Under the pieces are notes generated by a model. It was not told where the DNA came from and did no database searches. It saw only the letters and a program-made list of their open reading frames with translations. A DNA stretch of 45,361 nt, from positions 1-45,361 of the forward strand of contig CAJUKE010000024.1 of assembly GCA_910587075.1 (NCBI GenBank), written 5' to 3'. Below, piece by piece: positions 29,716-38,784 of this stretch (its first letter is position 1; the number at the start of each line of letters is the position of its first letter). The translations under genes were made by a program, and so were the position numbers. The DNA comes from an uncultured Muribaculaceae bacterium (lineage in GTDB: Bacteria > Bacteroidota > Bacteroidia > Bacteroidales > Muribaculaceae).

Positions 29716-32034
29716 ATGAATAATTATACCCGCTTTCTCGCTCTCGCGACAGCCGCTATGATCGGCGGCTCGATGCTGGCCAATGAATCCCCCAGGATGG
29801 CTATGTCCGGGGGATTGTCGTTTGAAATGGCTCCCGCCAAGGCCGCCGACGCCTCGCGCGCCGCGCTGAAAATGGCCGGGACCACCCAGGCGCGCTTCCT
29901 TTCGGCTCCCGCCAAGCCCGCCGCGAGCCGCGCGGCGGCAAAAGCCGCGGCAAACCCGACCGGGGTGCGCTACGTCGATGAGGGGAACAAGGTGACCATC
30001 AACTGGAGCGCCGTGGAAGGTGCCTCGGAGTATAAGATCTACGAGGCCGGAGCAACCACGGCCGACATCAAGTCGATTGGCTCCACTTCGGAAACGACCT
30101 TCACCATCGACCGCCAGACCGACAGCGGCGAAGGGGGTTACACCGTGTTCGGAGTCTCCGCCGTGGTCAACGGCGAAGAGAGCCAGATCTCCGCTACCCC
30201 GGTGCTGACCACCGGAGCCATCGCTCCGCTCCCATGGAAGGAGAGCTTCCGCAACGGCCAGACCGACAAGTTCTTCTGGACCGAGCGCACATCCGACAAC
30301 CAGTGGGGACTGCTGACCGACGCCTCCGGGCTCCCCTCGATGGACAACGACAACGGCATCCTCGCCTTCCTGGCATACAAGCAGGGTGACTATCTGAAAG
30401 TTCACACTGAGAAAATATCACTCGCTGGGAACCCCTACCTGGTGTTCACGCGCTACTATGTGCCTACCCAGAACGTCGGGCTTACCGTGATCGCCTACTT
30501 CCCCGACGGCACCTCGCGCCCGGTATTCTCCTCCACCAACAGCGGCACCGCGGCGGCCTACTGGAAAACCGAGGTCGTGGATCTCACCGCTTATAAAAAG
30601 TACCGTTATTGCACGCTGTCGTTCAACTTCACCTCGAACGCCAATTTCAACGACGGCGGGGCACTCGTGGCACTCGACGCCCTGCAGGTGATCGACAACA
30701 AGATGGTCGATGTTTCGGCAACTCTCGACCTCCCCTCGAAGGTTATGAAGGGGCAGACCATAACGGGCGACCTCGTTATCACCAACAACTCGCTGTTCGC
30801 CACCCCCGCCCTCGACGTTTTAGTGGAGGTCAACGGCAAGACCATCATCGACGGCACCCTGCAGGGCACCCTCTCGGCGCTCGGCACGGGGCTGCTCGGC
30901 ATCGAGATACCCACCTCATCGCTCACCGAGGGTGACAAACTGAATGTCACCGCCCGCATGACCACGGCTGGCGACGAGGTTCCCGAAAATGACACCGACG
31001 CGGTAGAAGTTGCCATGGAGCAGACCTGGCGCAAACCCGTCAGCGACCTCCGCCTGTTCCGCACCCCCGAAAACGGCATCTCGGCAGAGTGGGACGCTCC
31101 CGGCCCCAACAGCAAACCCGTTGAGGACGGCTTTGAAGACTACGCCCCCTGGGCTACCGAGTTCGGCGAATGGACCACGGTCGACACCGACCTGGCGTTC
31201 CACGGCGGCGTGTACCCCGTGAGCGACTACCCCGGCCAGATGGAGCAGTTCGCCTTCAAGGTTATGACCCCCGAGGAGATTGGCGAGGAAAACGACGCCA
31301 AGAGCGGACGCTCGTACCTCGGCGCTCCCTTCGGAGTGCTTGACGACCCCGACCAGGGTGCCACCTATGCCGCCTCCGACGCGTGGCTCATCTCCCCCGA
31401 GCTTTCCGGCGAGGGGCAAACAGGCTCGTTCCACGCGGCCAGCACAAAGGCATACAACGCCCTCTGGGAGCAGTACGAGCAGACCGAGGAGACCTTCTAC
31501 ATCATGTACTCCACCACCGGCAACGCCGTGGCCGACTTCAAGGACTACTGCTACGCCGGCTCGATTTCCAATAAGAAATATGTCGATGACGACCACTATG
31601 TAAAAGTTGAATTCGTGATACCCGAAGGGGCGCGCTACTTCGCCATCCACCACACCACCCCCGCGGGCGAGGGCTGTATGTTCCGCCTCGACGACTTCTC
31701 CTACATCGCCGGAGGCACCCCTGAATCCTACAACCTGTATGCCGACGGCAAACTGGTCGGCAACGTCAAGGAGCTGAAAGCGCTCGACACCGAAGGCAAA
31801 GCCGCCAAGTACGCCGTTACCGCCGTTTACCGCGACGGTTCGGAGTCGCTCCCCGCGGAGATGGGCGCCGACCAGGCATCCGTATCGCTCATCGGGGCCG
31901 ACGGCGAAGCCGCCCCGTTTGACATCTACAACCTCCAGGGTGTTGTTGTGCGCCGCGCCGCCACCTCCGTGGCCGACGCCTCGCTCGCTCCCGGAGTCTA
32001 CATCGCCAACGGTCGTAAATTCATCATCAAGTAA
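29716..32034 (+). CDS. Large secreted protein with FN3-like and cleaved-adhesin-like domains, 772 aa
   Basis: A signal peptide (about 1-23) precedes an Ala/Lys-rich linker, then a fibronectin-III-like module (VTINWSAVEGASEYKIYEAG, about 95-160). Two jelly-roll modules of the cleaved adhesin/choice-of-anchor J type follow (about 170-330 and about 465-675), with the typical W...S.P..DND and DAWLISPEL motifs. A CARDB-like module lies between them (about 340-435). The end (FDIYNLQGVVVRRAA ... LAPGVYIANGRKFIIK) is the T9SS-like sorting domain. Proteins of this build in Bacteroidales are surface or secreted adhesins and accessory parts of proteases. The C10 protease gene follows after 12 bases, so the two are almost surely one operon. 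Confidence 0.85.
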   Translation: MNNYTRFLALATAAMIGGSMLANESPRMAMSGGLSFEMAPAKAADASRAALKMAGTTQARFLSAPAKPAASRAAAKAAANPTGVRYVDEGNKVTINWSAVEGASEYKIYEAGATTADIKSIGSTSETTFTIDRQTDSGEGGYTVFGVSAVVNGEESQISATPVLTTGAIAPLPWKESFRNGQTDKFFWTERTSDNQWGLLTDASGLPSMDNDNGILAFLAYKQGDYLKVHTEKISLAGNPYLVFTRYYVPTQNVGLTVIAYFPDGTSRPVFSSTNSGTAAAYWKTEVVDLTAYKKYRYCTLSFNFTSNANFNDGGALVALDALQVIDNKMVDVSATLDLPSKVMKGQTITGDLVITNNSLFATPALDVLVEVNGKTIIDGTLQGTLSALGTGLLGIEIPTSSLTEGDKLNVTARMTTAGDEVPENDTDAVEVAMEQTWRKPVSDLRLFRTPENGISAEWDAPGPNSKPVEDGFEDYAPWATEFGEWTTVDTDLAFHGGVYPVSDYPGQMEQFAFKVMTPEEIGEENDAKSGRSYLGAPFGVLDDPDQGATYAASDAWLISPELSGEGQTGSFHAASTKAYNALWEQYEQTEETFYIMYSTTGNAVADFKDYCYAGSISNKKYVDDDHYVKVEFVIPEGARYFAIHHTTPAGEGCMFRLDDFSYIAGGTPESYNLYADGKLVGNVKELKALDTEGKAAKYAVTAVYRDGSESLPAEMGADQASVSLIGADGEAAPFDIYNLQGVVVRRAATSVADASLAPGVYIANGRKFIIK

Positions 32035-32046
32035 CCCGTGAATACT

Positions 32047-34641
32047 ATGAAAGCGAGATACATTTTAGCGGCTCTCGGAGCCGCGGCCACCCTCGCGGCA
32101 CAAGCCGCCCCGGTAAGCCCTGAGAAGGCGCTGGAAATCGTCAACGGTCCGGCGGGGCGACATATGCTCCGCGCCCTCGGCGGCTCCCCGTCGTTTAAAA
32201 TAGCCGCCAAGCGGCTCACACCCGCAGGCGATGCCACAGCCTGCTACCTTATGACCCGCGGCGGTATGCCGGGCTATGTGGTAGTGGCGGGCGACGACGC
32301 CCTCGGAGCCGAAATCCTCGGATACACCGACAACGGCACCCCCTCGGATATGCCCGACAATATGCGCGCCTGGCTCGACCAGGCCGGACGCGCCATCGAC
32401 TACCTCAACGCCCACCCGCAGGCGCGACCCAAGGCCGCGGCCCCCTCGCGGGCACGGGTGGTGGAACCCCTCCTGGGCGACATCCACTGGGGTCAGCAGC
32501 CTTACTACAACCGCAAGGCCCCCTCGACATCCTACCCGATCGGATGCGTGGCGACGGCGGTCGGCCAGGTGATGTACTCACACCGCTGGCCCCTCCAGGG
32601 CACAGGCTCCCACAGCTATACCTCGACGACCCACAAGCTCGAAATATCGCAGGATTTCTCGAAATCCACCTACCAGTGGGACAAGATGGCCAACACGCTC
32701 GACAACACCTCGTCGACCGAAACGGTCGACGCCGTGGCCTCGATGCTCTATGACTTCGCCGTATCCGTCGAGATGGATTTCCAGGTCGGCGGCTCGGGAG
32801 CGTATTCCGAGAAAATCGCCGGCGCTCTGGCCAACCATTTCAGCTACTCCAAGCAGATCCACTGCGCCAAGCGCGACGCCTACACCGGCGAGCAGTGGCT
32901 TGAGATGATCCACGGAGAGCTCGACAACGGTTTCGCCGTGGTTTACGGCGGCGCTACCTCCGGCATGGGCATGGGGCACTCCTTCGTGTGCGACGGCTTC
33001 AACGAGGAGGGGCTCTACCATATCAACTGGGGATGGAACGGCAGCGGCAACGGCTACTTCGCCCTCAACGCCCTGGCCTACGACTACGTTGATATGACCA
33101 CCGGCCAGAGCATGAAGGACGGCTTCAACTACCATCAGGATATGATCGTGGGCATGCGCCCCGACCGCGACGGATCAACCCAGTGGCGCGACTATGAGTT
33201 CTTCACCGAAGGGCTTATGGGAGTCGATGCCGCCGGACAGCCCGTCGATTTCGAGGGTGCCGCGCTGCCGCTCGGCTCACAGCTCCCCATCTACCTCTAC
33301 GAGGCTTACAACATCTCCAACCGCATGACCCCGGTGAAGGAGCTCGGCCTCCGTATGACCGACGCCTCGGGCGCGCAGGTGGCCGCGTTCAGCCCCTACG
33401 ACCCGTGCGAGCTCCGCTTCGGCCCGGTGCTTGACGACCCAGTGACAATCACCATCCCCCAGGGACTCGCCGACGGCAACTACACCATCGAGCCATACTT
33501 CGTGATCGACGGTGAGACCGCCCCGCGCAAATTTACCACCTCGGTGGGCGCGGTGTCGCGCCTCGAAGTGGCCGTGGCCGACGGACAGGCCGCCATCACC
33601 CCCGCCGGATTCTACTCCCTGCGTGTCGACGACCTCTCCTGGACCCCCGACCACCTCGACAGCGAGACCAACAGCACATTCCGCCTCACCGTGACCAACG
33701 AGGGCGAGACCTACGACGGATGCCTCTATTTCCAGCTCAAAGTCAAGGGCGACCGGGTGCCGAGCCACTGGTACAACTCACCCCACGTCGACGTGACGAT
33801 TCCCGCCGGGGAGACCGTTACCGTGGAGTTCACCCAGAAACTCGACTGCTACCGCAGCGACGCCTACGAAATCACCTTCTTCAACCGCGACGAAAAACCC
33901 TTCTACACCCGCGAGGGGCTCTCGATCGATGGCCGCGAACCAGAGCCCGAGATCTCGCTCACCAAGAAAATCAAATTCATCCCCAAGGACTACCAGGTGC
34001 CACCAAACTGCATGATTCTCGAAGCCGAGGTAATCAACGAGGGTGGCCTCTACGAAGGCACGATGTTCTGGGTGATGGTAGAGCCGTACACCCTTATGGC
34101 GAGCGACAACTACGAGGGTCGCGACCACGAGGTGGTGATTCCCGGCAACGGCACGGTGAAGACCATCCACGTCATGGGCGTGTTTGACTATGCCAACTCC
34201 TGGAGTATGTCAAACGAGTTCATAGCCGTGTTCAACCACGTCGGACGCAACTGCCAGCAGGCCGGCTCCATAGGCCCGCAGCAGTACAACCTGCTCGAAA
34301 CCACCTACGGCTCGCGCAACGACGCCGTGGTATGGGATCCCGCCTGGGACGACCTGAACGCCGACCCCGGCCAGCAGTCGGGCATCGAATGCCTCCCCGC
34401 CGCGGCTCCCGCTGCCGACATCGCCATCGAGTGCGTCGACGGCATCATTTCCGCCCAGCTCCCCGCCGAAACCTCGCTGAAGGCACTGACGGTGTTCGAC
34501 GCTCAGGGTCGCGCCGTGGCCTTCGGGCAGGAGGGCGCCAAAGGCACCGTGAAGGTCGACATCTCGGCCCTCCCCTCCGCCACCTACTTCGTGGCCGTCA
34601 GCACCACCGCCGGCTCCTGCTCGGCAGCCGTGGTCCGATAA
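32047..34641 (+). CDS. Secreted C10 (streptopain/SpeB-type) cysteine protease
   Basis: An 864-residue exported protease. The signal peptide is residues 1-20. A propeptide of the Spi/C10 inhibitor type covers about 22-130 (YLMTRGGMPGYVVVAGDD). The peptidase domain has the oxyanion Gln150 (HWGQQPYY), the nucleophile Cys167 (YPIGCVATAVGQVMYSHRWP), His311 (GMGHSFVCDGF) and Asn327 (HINWGWNGSGNGYF): a full catalytic set. About 500 further residues hold CARDB/Ig-like modules and a C-terminal domain (LTVFDAQGRAVAFG ... LPSATYFVAVS) like the other sorting-type ends. A GTG at 32038 is in frame, but ATG 32047 gives the better signal peptide. Relatives include streptococcal SpeB and Bacteroides and Prevotella C10 proteases acting on host or dietary proteins; the target here is unknown. 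Confidence 0.93.
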   Translation: MKARYILAALGAAATLAAQAAPVSPEKALEIVNGPAGRHMLRALGGSPSFKIAAKRLTPAGDATACYLMTRGGMPGYVVVAGDDALGAEILGYTDNGTPSDMPDNMRAWLDQAGRAIDYLNAHPQARPKAAAPSRARVVEPLLGDIHWGQQPYYNRKAPSTSYPIGCVATAVGQVMYSHRWPLQGTGSHSYTSTTHKLEISQDFSKSTYQWDKMANTLDNTSSTETVDAVASMLYDFAVSVEMDFQVGGSGAYSEKIAGALANHFSYSKQIHCAKRDAYTGEQWLEMIHGELDNGFAVVYGGATSGMGMGHSFVCDGFNEEGLYHINWGWNGSGNGYFALNALAYDYVDMTTGQSMKDGFNYHQDMIVGMRPDRDGSTQWRDYEFFTEGLMGVDAAGQPVDFEGAALPLGSQLPIYLYEAYNISNRMTPVKELGLRMTDASGAQVAAFSPYDPCELRFGPVLDDPVTITIPQGLADGNYTIEPYFVIDGETAPRKFTTSVGAVSRLEVAVADGQAAITPAGFYSLRVDDLSWTPDHLDSETNSTFRLTVTNEGETYDGCLYFQLKVKGDRVPSHWYNSPHVDVTIPAGETVTVEFTQKLDCYRSDAYEITFFNRDEKPFYTREGLSIDGREPEPEISLTKKIKFIPKDYQVPPNCMILEAEVINEGGLYEGTMFWVMVEPYTLMASDNYEGRDHEVVIPGNGTVKTIHVMGVFDYANSWSMSNEFIAVFNHVGRNCQQAGSIGPQQYNLLETTYGSRNDAVVWDPAWDDLNADPGQQSGIECLPAAAPAADIAIECVDGIISAQLPAETSLKALTVFDAQGRAVAFGQEGAKGTVKVDISALPSATYFVAVSTTAGSCSAAVVR

Positions 34642-34649
34642 CGTTCTAT

Positions 34650-34694
34650 AATCCGGGGGTTGAACCCGTTGGGGTCCTTCCCCCGGATTTTTTT
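34650..34694 (+). terminator. Rho-independent terminator after the C10 protease gene
   Basis: AATCCGGGGG (34650-34659) pairs with CCCCCGGATT (34680-34689), and the T run extends to 34694. A strong intrinsic terminator between the protease gene and the next secreted-protein gene. Confidence 0.88.
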
Positions 34695-34726
34695 AACCAA
34701 TTTCCAATCTCCAATCAGTCAATCTT

Positions 34727-37700
34727 ATGAGAAGCATAATAACGAAGCTCCTCGGAGCCGCGGCCATCGCGTTATCGGCAGCGCTCCCCGCAAGGGCCGA
34801 GGTTGTTGAAAACTACCGCTACGATTTCAAAAAGACCATCGACAAAGCCGACCCGGCTTTCGCCGTGGCATCGAGCTGGGGGCACATTGTCGACAGCTAC
34901 ACCCACCCCACCACGGGCAACCTCATCTACCAGTCCTACACCCAGAGCTCCTACTCCGGCCATGACGGATGCGGCAAAATCGACATAGGCTCCGAACTGC
35001 TCGGCAACACCAAGACGTGCGCCGATATGCTCGTCACCCCAAAACTGTCGGGCGCGGTGTCGCTCTGGTGCCAGTCGAACCTCTACAGCTCGACAGGTAC
35101 CATACGCTTCTACGCCCTGAAGAAACTCGACGACGGCACCTATGAGGTTGGCGACGAGTACACCGCCCAGTCAAATTCGCGCCTGCCCGGCTACAACTCC
35201 AACCAGTGGGTCGAAATCGCCTTCGACCCCATCGCCGACAACGCCGAATACCCCTACATCGGTATCCACGGCCATAACGCCCGCATAAGCGACTTCAACG
35301 CCGAGCGGGCCGACATCGAAAAGGCCCACAAACTCAGCGTTTCAAACGTGCGCGTCAACGGCCCCGCCTCGGGCGTAGTCTGCGACGAGAACAATATGGC
35401 CACGGTATCGTTCGACGTGACGGTGCTCAACATCGGCGACTTCTCCTACGACGGAACCGAGGAGAACCTCACCATTTCCGTAGCGAAGTCAGGCAGCGAC
35501 ACCCCGCTTAACACCTTCGCTATCGGCGCCCTGGCCGAAGGGGCGTCGAAAACCGTCACCTGCGCGCTCGATCCCATGCCCTTCAGCGAACTCGGCACCC
35601 CCGCCCTATTCACCATAAAGGAGAACCTCACGGGGAACACTGCTGAGTCATCCGTAACAATCAAGGAGTACAAACCCGTGCTGAATTTCCGCGAGGACGG
35701 CGGCTACAGCAACGTGGCCGCGACTTATGTGCTCGATTTCGGCAAACTCAAGGGCGCGGCCACCAGGAAAATGACCGTCAATGCCCAGAGCGGCACCGCC
35801 CCCGCCGAAATCACCGCCATAGAGTGCCCCGCCGGTTTCTCGACCGACTGGGAGCTCCCCCGCACCCTCGCCACTACCGGCACAACCCCCATATCCATCA
35901 CCTTTGACCCCGAAGGGATCGAAGCGGGCACCTACGCGGGTGAATTGCGGTTCACCGTCACCGGGGGCGACATCGCCAGGCTCGCCGTGAGCGCCGTGGT
36001 AGTCGACCCGTCGCTGATTTACATCCCGTTCGCCGACGACAAGGTGCTCCCCTCCGAAATAGCCAATGGCGAGGGGAATATGGCCTGGAAGCTCGGATAC
36101 ACCGGCTCGGGCGCCAACCGTAACAACTACATCCAGCCGACTTCATCCTACTCCTCCGCCGAGTTGGTGCTTCCCAAACTGACCTTCTCAGCAACCTCGA
36201 AGCTCGCTTTCGACGCCCGCCGCACCGGCACCGGGGCCAAAATCGAGTTCGCCTACTCCACCGACCGCAGCAACTGGACAGCCCTCCCCGAGGCATCGGT
36301 GACAATGAACACCGACCCGGCCCTCGACTACGACTTCAAGACCTTCCAGCTCAACGGTATGCCCGAAGGTGACTATTATCTGAAAATCACCGGCTCGGAG
36401 GTGTATCTCGACAACATTTACGGACTCCCATACGCCGAGGTCGCCCACGATATGGCGTTAACACCCGCCCAGTTCCCGGCATCGGCCATGGTCAACAACC
36501 TGTATACCGCGACCGTCGCCCTGAAGAATTATCTCACCGCGGCCGAGGAGGCCGACGGCTACAAGATGTACCTCATTGTCGACGGCAATGAGTATGAGGC
36601 CGCCGAAGTGCCGGAAGTTCCCGGCGGCCAGGGCGTTGCCGAGGCTTCGGTAACGTTTACCCCGCACAGAGCCGGCGAGTTCGCCGCCCGCGTGGAGGCC
36701 CGCTTCACCGACGGCACCATATTCGCCACCCCGGAGACCACCATCGCGGTGGCCGAGGAGCAGATTAACGCCCTCAGCACTATAGCGCCCACCAGCTCGC
36801 AGTACGGCTCGCAGTATGTGCTCCCGTTCAACTACTCGGCTAAAGTGTTCACCGAGCAGATCTACCCCGCAGAGTATGTCGGACTCCCTGCCGGAACGAA
36901 AATCAACGGCATCGCCTTCCACGGCAACACCCTGAAAGATTATGCCACCCATATCGAAGCCTGGATCGGATTCACCGACGACAAGGTCCAGAGCGCCGAC
37001 AAGGTGCCCCTGCTCGATGTGGAAACCCTGACCAAGGTATTCGACGGCGACTACACATTCAAAGTCAACTCCGAGAAGGACTGGTTCCTCAACCTGCCGT
37101 TCGCCAGCGAAATTGTTTACGACGGCACGAGCAGCATCGTAGTCTACCTCCGCGCAATCTCCGACAACCCGACGGTATACTCCTTCAACTTCGAAGCGTA
37201 CAACAACGGCGACGCGGCGACGCGCTACCTCAACTACGCCCGCTGGAAAATCGACACCGACGGCTCCCTCACCGGATGGGACAACCATTGCGTAGGTTAC
37301 GCCGCCCTTAACCTCGCTACCGAAATCGGCCTCGTGACCGGCAAGGTAACCGAGGGCGAGGTGCCCGTCGAGGGCGCCGCCGTAACGCTCCGCAGCGACA
37401 ACGTAGAATACTACGGCACCTCCGATGCCGAAGGCGCCTACACTGTGGCCGTGCTCCAGTCGGGACGCGACTACACTGCCACAGCCGATGCCGCGGCGTT
37501 CAAGAGCGGCGAGAGCGCCGTATCGTTCGCCGAGGGTATGGCGCAAACCACCGACATCGCGATGCTCGCCACCAAGGCCGCGTTCTATCGCGGCGTGCCC
37601 GAGGCCATCGTGCTCCCCGACGTTTCCGCCGCCCCGCTCGGCACCTACTACCGCTTCGACACCGTTGAGGGTAACACATTGGTGTTCCGCAACGTACCCT

Positions 37701-38152
37701 CGGCAGCGGAACTCGTGACCGACACCCCGTACATCCTCATACCCGACGAGGATTGCGAGGCCGACCTCTCGGCTCTCACCTTCGGGCAAGCCGCCGGCGC
37801 TACCGAGGTGGGCACCACCACACTCCGGGGCACTTACGCGTCGCGCTACCTCCGCGACGGCGAGTTCCTCCCCTCGCAGCTGATCACTCTCAACGGCGAC
37901 GCTCCCACGGCACAGGCCGATGCCACCCGTAAGATAGCCCGCGCCGCCGGTGCCTATGTCGTCACCGACATCCTCAACCCCGCGATCGTGCTCCGCGGCA
38001 GCGTCTCCGGCGTGGAGAACGTCGCGGCCGAACAAGCGACGGATGGCGCCGTCTACACCATCGACGGCCGACTCGTGCGCTCCAACGGCGACATCGACAA
38101 CCTCCCCTCTGGCATCTACATCATCAACGGACACAAGGTCGCCATCCGCTGA
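34727..38152 (+). CDS. Very large secreted multi-domain protein, 1141 aa
   Basis: A signal peptide (about 1-24) is followed by beta-rich modules. CARDB-like regions lie around 200-310 and 560-680, a choice-of-anchor-type region around 410-565, and a carboxypeptidase-regulatory-like module at about 870-945 (GLVTGKVTEGEVPVEGAAVT ... SDAEGAYTVAVLQSG). The C-terminal end (AVYTIDGRLVRSNGDIDN ... LPSGIYIINGHKVAIR) is the sorting-type domain. No catalytic motif is visible. The build matches surface-exposed adhesin-like or protease-accessory proteins. It lies just downstream of the C10 protease, but a strong terminator separates them, so it probably has its own promoter, which I could not identify. 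A perfect bidirectional terminator follows. Confidence 0.85.
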   Translation: MRSIITKLLGAAAIALSAALPARAEVVENYRYDFKKTIDKADPAFAVASSWGHIVDSYTHPTTGNLIYQSYTQSSYSGHDGCGKIDIGSELLGNTKTCADMLVTPKLSGAVSLWCQSNLYSSTGTIRFYALKKLDDGTYEVGDEYTAQSNSRLPGYNSNQWVEIAFDPIADNAEYPYIGIHGHNARISDFNAERADIEKAHKLSVSNVRVNGPASGVVCDENNMATVSFDVTVLNIGDFSYDGTEENLTISVAKSGSDTPLNTFAIGALAEGASKTVTCALDPMPFSELGTPALFTIKENLTGNTAESSVTIKEYKPVLNFREDGGYSNVAATYVLDFGKLKGAATRKMTVNAQSGTAPAEITAIECPAGFSTDWELPRTLATTGTTPISITFDPEGIEAGTYAGELRFTVTGGDIARLAVSAVVVDPSLIYIPFADDKVLPSEIANGEGNMAWKLGYTGSGANRNNYIQPTSSYSSAELVLPKLTFSATSKLAFDARRTGTGAKIEFAYSTDRSNWTALPEASVTMNTDPALDYDFKTFQLNGMPEGDYYLKITGSEVYLDNIYGLPYAEVAHDMALTPAQFPASAMVNNLYTATVALKNYLTAAEEADGYKMYLIVDGNEYEAAEVPEVPGGQGVAEASVTFTPHRAGEFAARVEARFTDGTIFATPETTIAVAEEQINALSTIAPTSSQYGSQYVLPFNYSAKVFTEQIYPAEYVGLPAGTKINGIAFHGNTLKDYATHIEAWIGFTDDKVQSADKVPLLDVETLTKVFDGDYTFKVNSEKDWFLNLPFASEIVYDGTSSIVVYLRAISDNPTVYSFNFEAYNNGDAATRYLNYARWKIDTDGSLTGWDNHCVGYAALNLATEIGLVTGKVTEGEVPVEGAAVTLRSDNVEYYGTSDAEGAYTVAVLQSGRDYTATADAAAFKSGESAVSFAEGMAQTTDIAMLATKAAFYRGVPEAIVLPDVSAAPLGTYYRFDTVEGNTLVFRNVPSAAELVTDTPYILIPDEDCEADLSALTFGQAAGATEVGTTTLRGTYASRYLRDGEFLPSQLITLNGDAPTAQADATRKIARAAGAYVVTDILNPAIVLRGSVSGVENVAAEQATDGAVYTIDGRLVRSNGDIDNLPSGIYIINGHKVAIR

Positions 38153-38166
38153 CCTCACCCCCATAG

Positions 38167-38214
38167 AAACACCAAGGTCGGAGATTCCGTGCGGAATCTC
38201 CGACCTTGGTGTTT
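38167..38214. terminator. Bidirectional terminator between the 1141-aa gene and tpx
   Basis: Perfect 22-base arms (38167-38188 and 38193-38214) with a four-base loop GTGC; T-rich on both strands at the ends (GTGTTT). It serves the two converging genes. Confidence 0.9.
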
Positions 38215-38226
38215 GATAGATAGATA

Positions 38227-38727
38227 TTATCTGAGCATTGAGAGCGCGGCCTCGTAGTCGGGCTCGTTGGTGATTTCCTCCACCAGCTCGCGGTAGATAA
38301 CCTCGCGGTCGCCGTCGAGAATGATCACGGCGCGGGCAAGCAGTCCGGCCAGGGGGCCGTCAACCAGCTCAAGGCCATACTTCTCAGCGAACATCGGCGA
38401 GCGGAAGGCCGACGCAGGAATCACGTCCTTCAGGCCCTCGGCGGTGCAGAACCGGCCGGCGGCGAAAGGAAGGTCCATCGACACGCAGAGCACCACGGTA
38501 TTGTCGAGTTTCGACACTGCCTCGTTGAAACGGCGCACCGAAGCGGCGCACACGGGCGTATCAAGCGAGGGGAACACGTTGAGCACCACCCGCTTCCCTT
38601 TGAAGTCGTTGCAGCTGATCTCCTTGAGTTCGGGGGTCACGAAGTTGTAGCACGCAGCTTTTTCGCCTACCGCGGGCACATCGCCGTAGGTATGGCACGG
38701 AGTGCCCTTGAAATAAACTGTTTCCAT
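38227..38727 (-). CDS. tpx: Thiol peroxidase
   Basis: A 166-residue atypical 2-Cys peroxiredoxin that reduces hydrogen peroxide and alkyl hydroperoxides with thioredoxin. The peroxidatic Cys60 sits in PSLDTPVCAASVRRF and the resolving Cys94 in GRFCTAEGL, the spacing expected for Tpx. The end of the fold (RAVIILDGDREVIYRELVEEI) is also typical. It lies 57 bases downstream of a LolA-like/thioredoxin-like gene on the same strand and may share its transcript. No OxyR-type site could be recognised. Confidence 0.96.
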   Translation of the reverse strand: METVYFKGTPCHTYGDVPAVGEKAACYNFVTPELKEISCNDFKGKRVVLNVFPSLDTPVCAASVRRFNEAVSKLDNTVVLCVSMDLPFAAGRFCTAEGLKDVIPASAFRSPMFAEKYGLELVDGPLAGLLARAVIILDGDREVIYRELVEEITNEPDYEAALSMLR

Positions 38728-38784
38728 AATCTTATATAATTGCTTTGTTTTCCAATTTTCACTCAGCTGGTCACGGCCCCGGCT

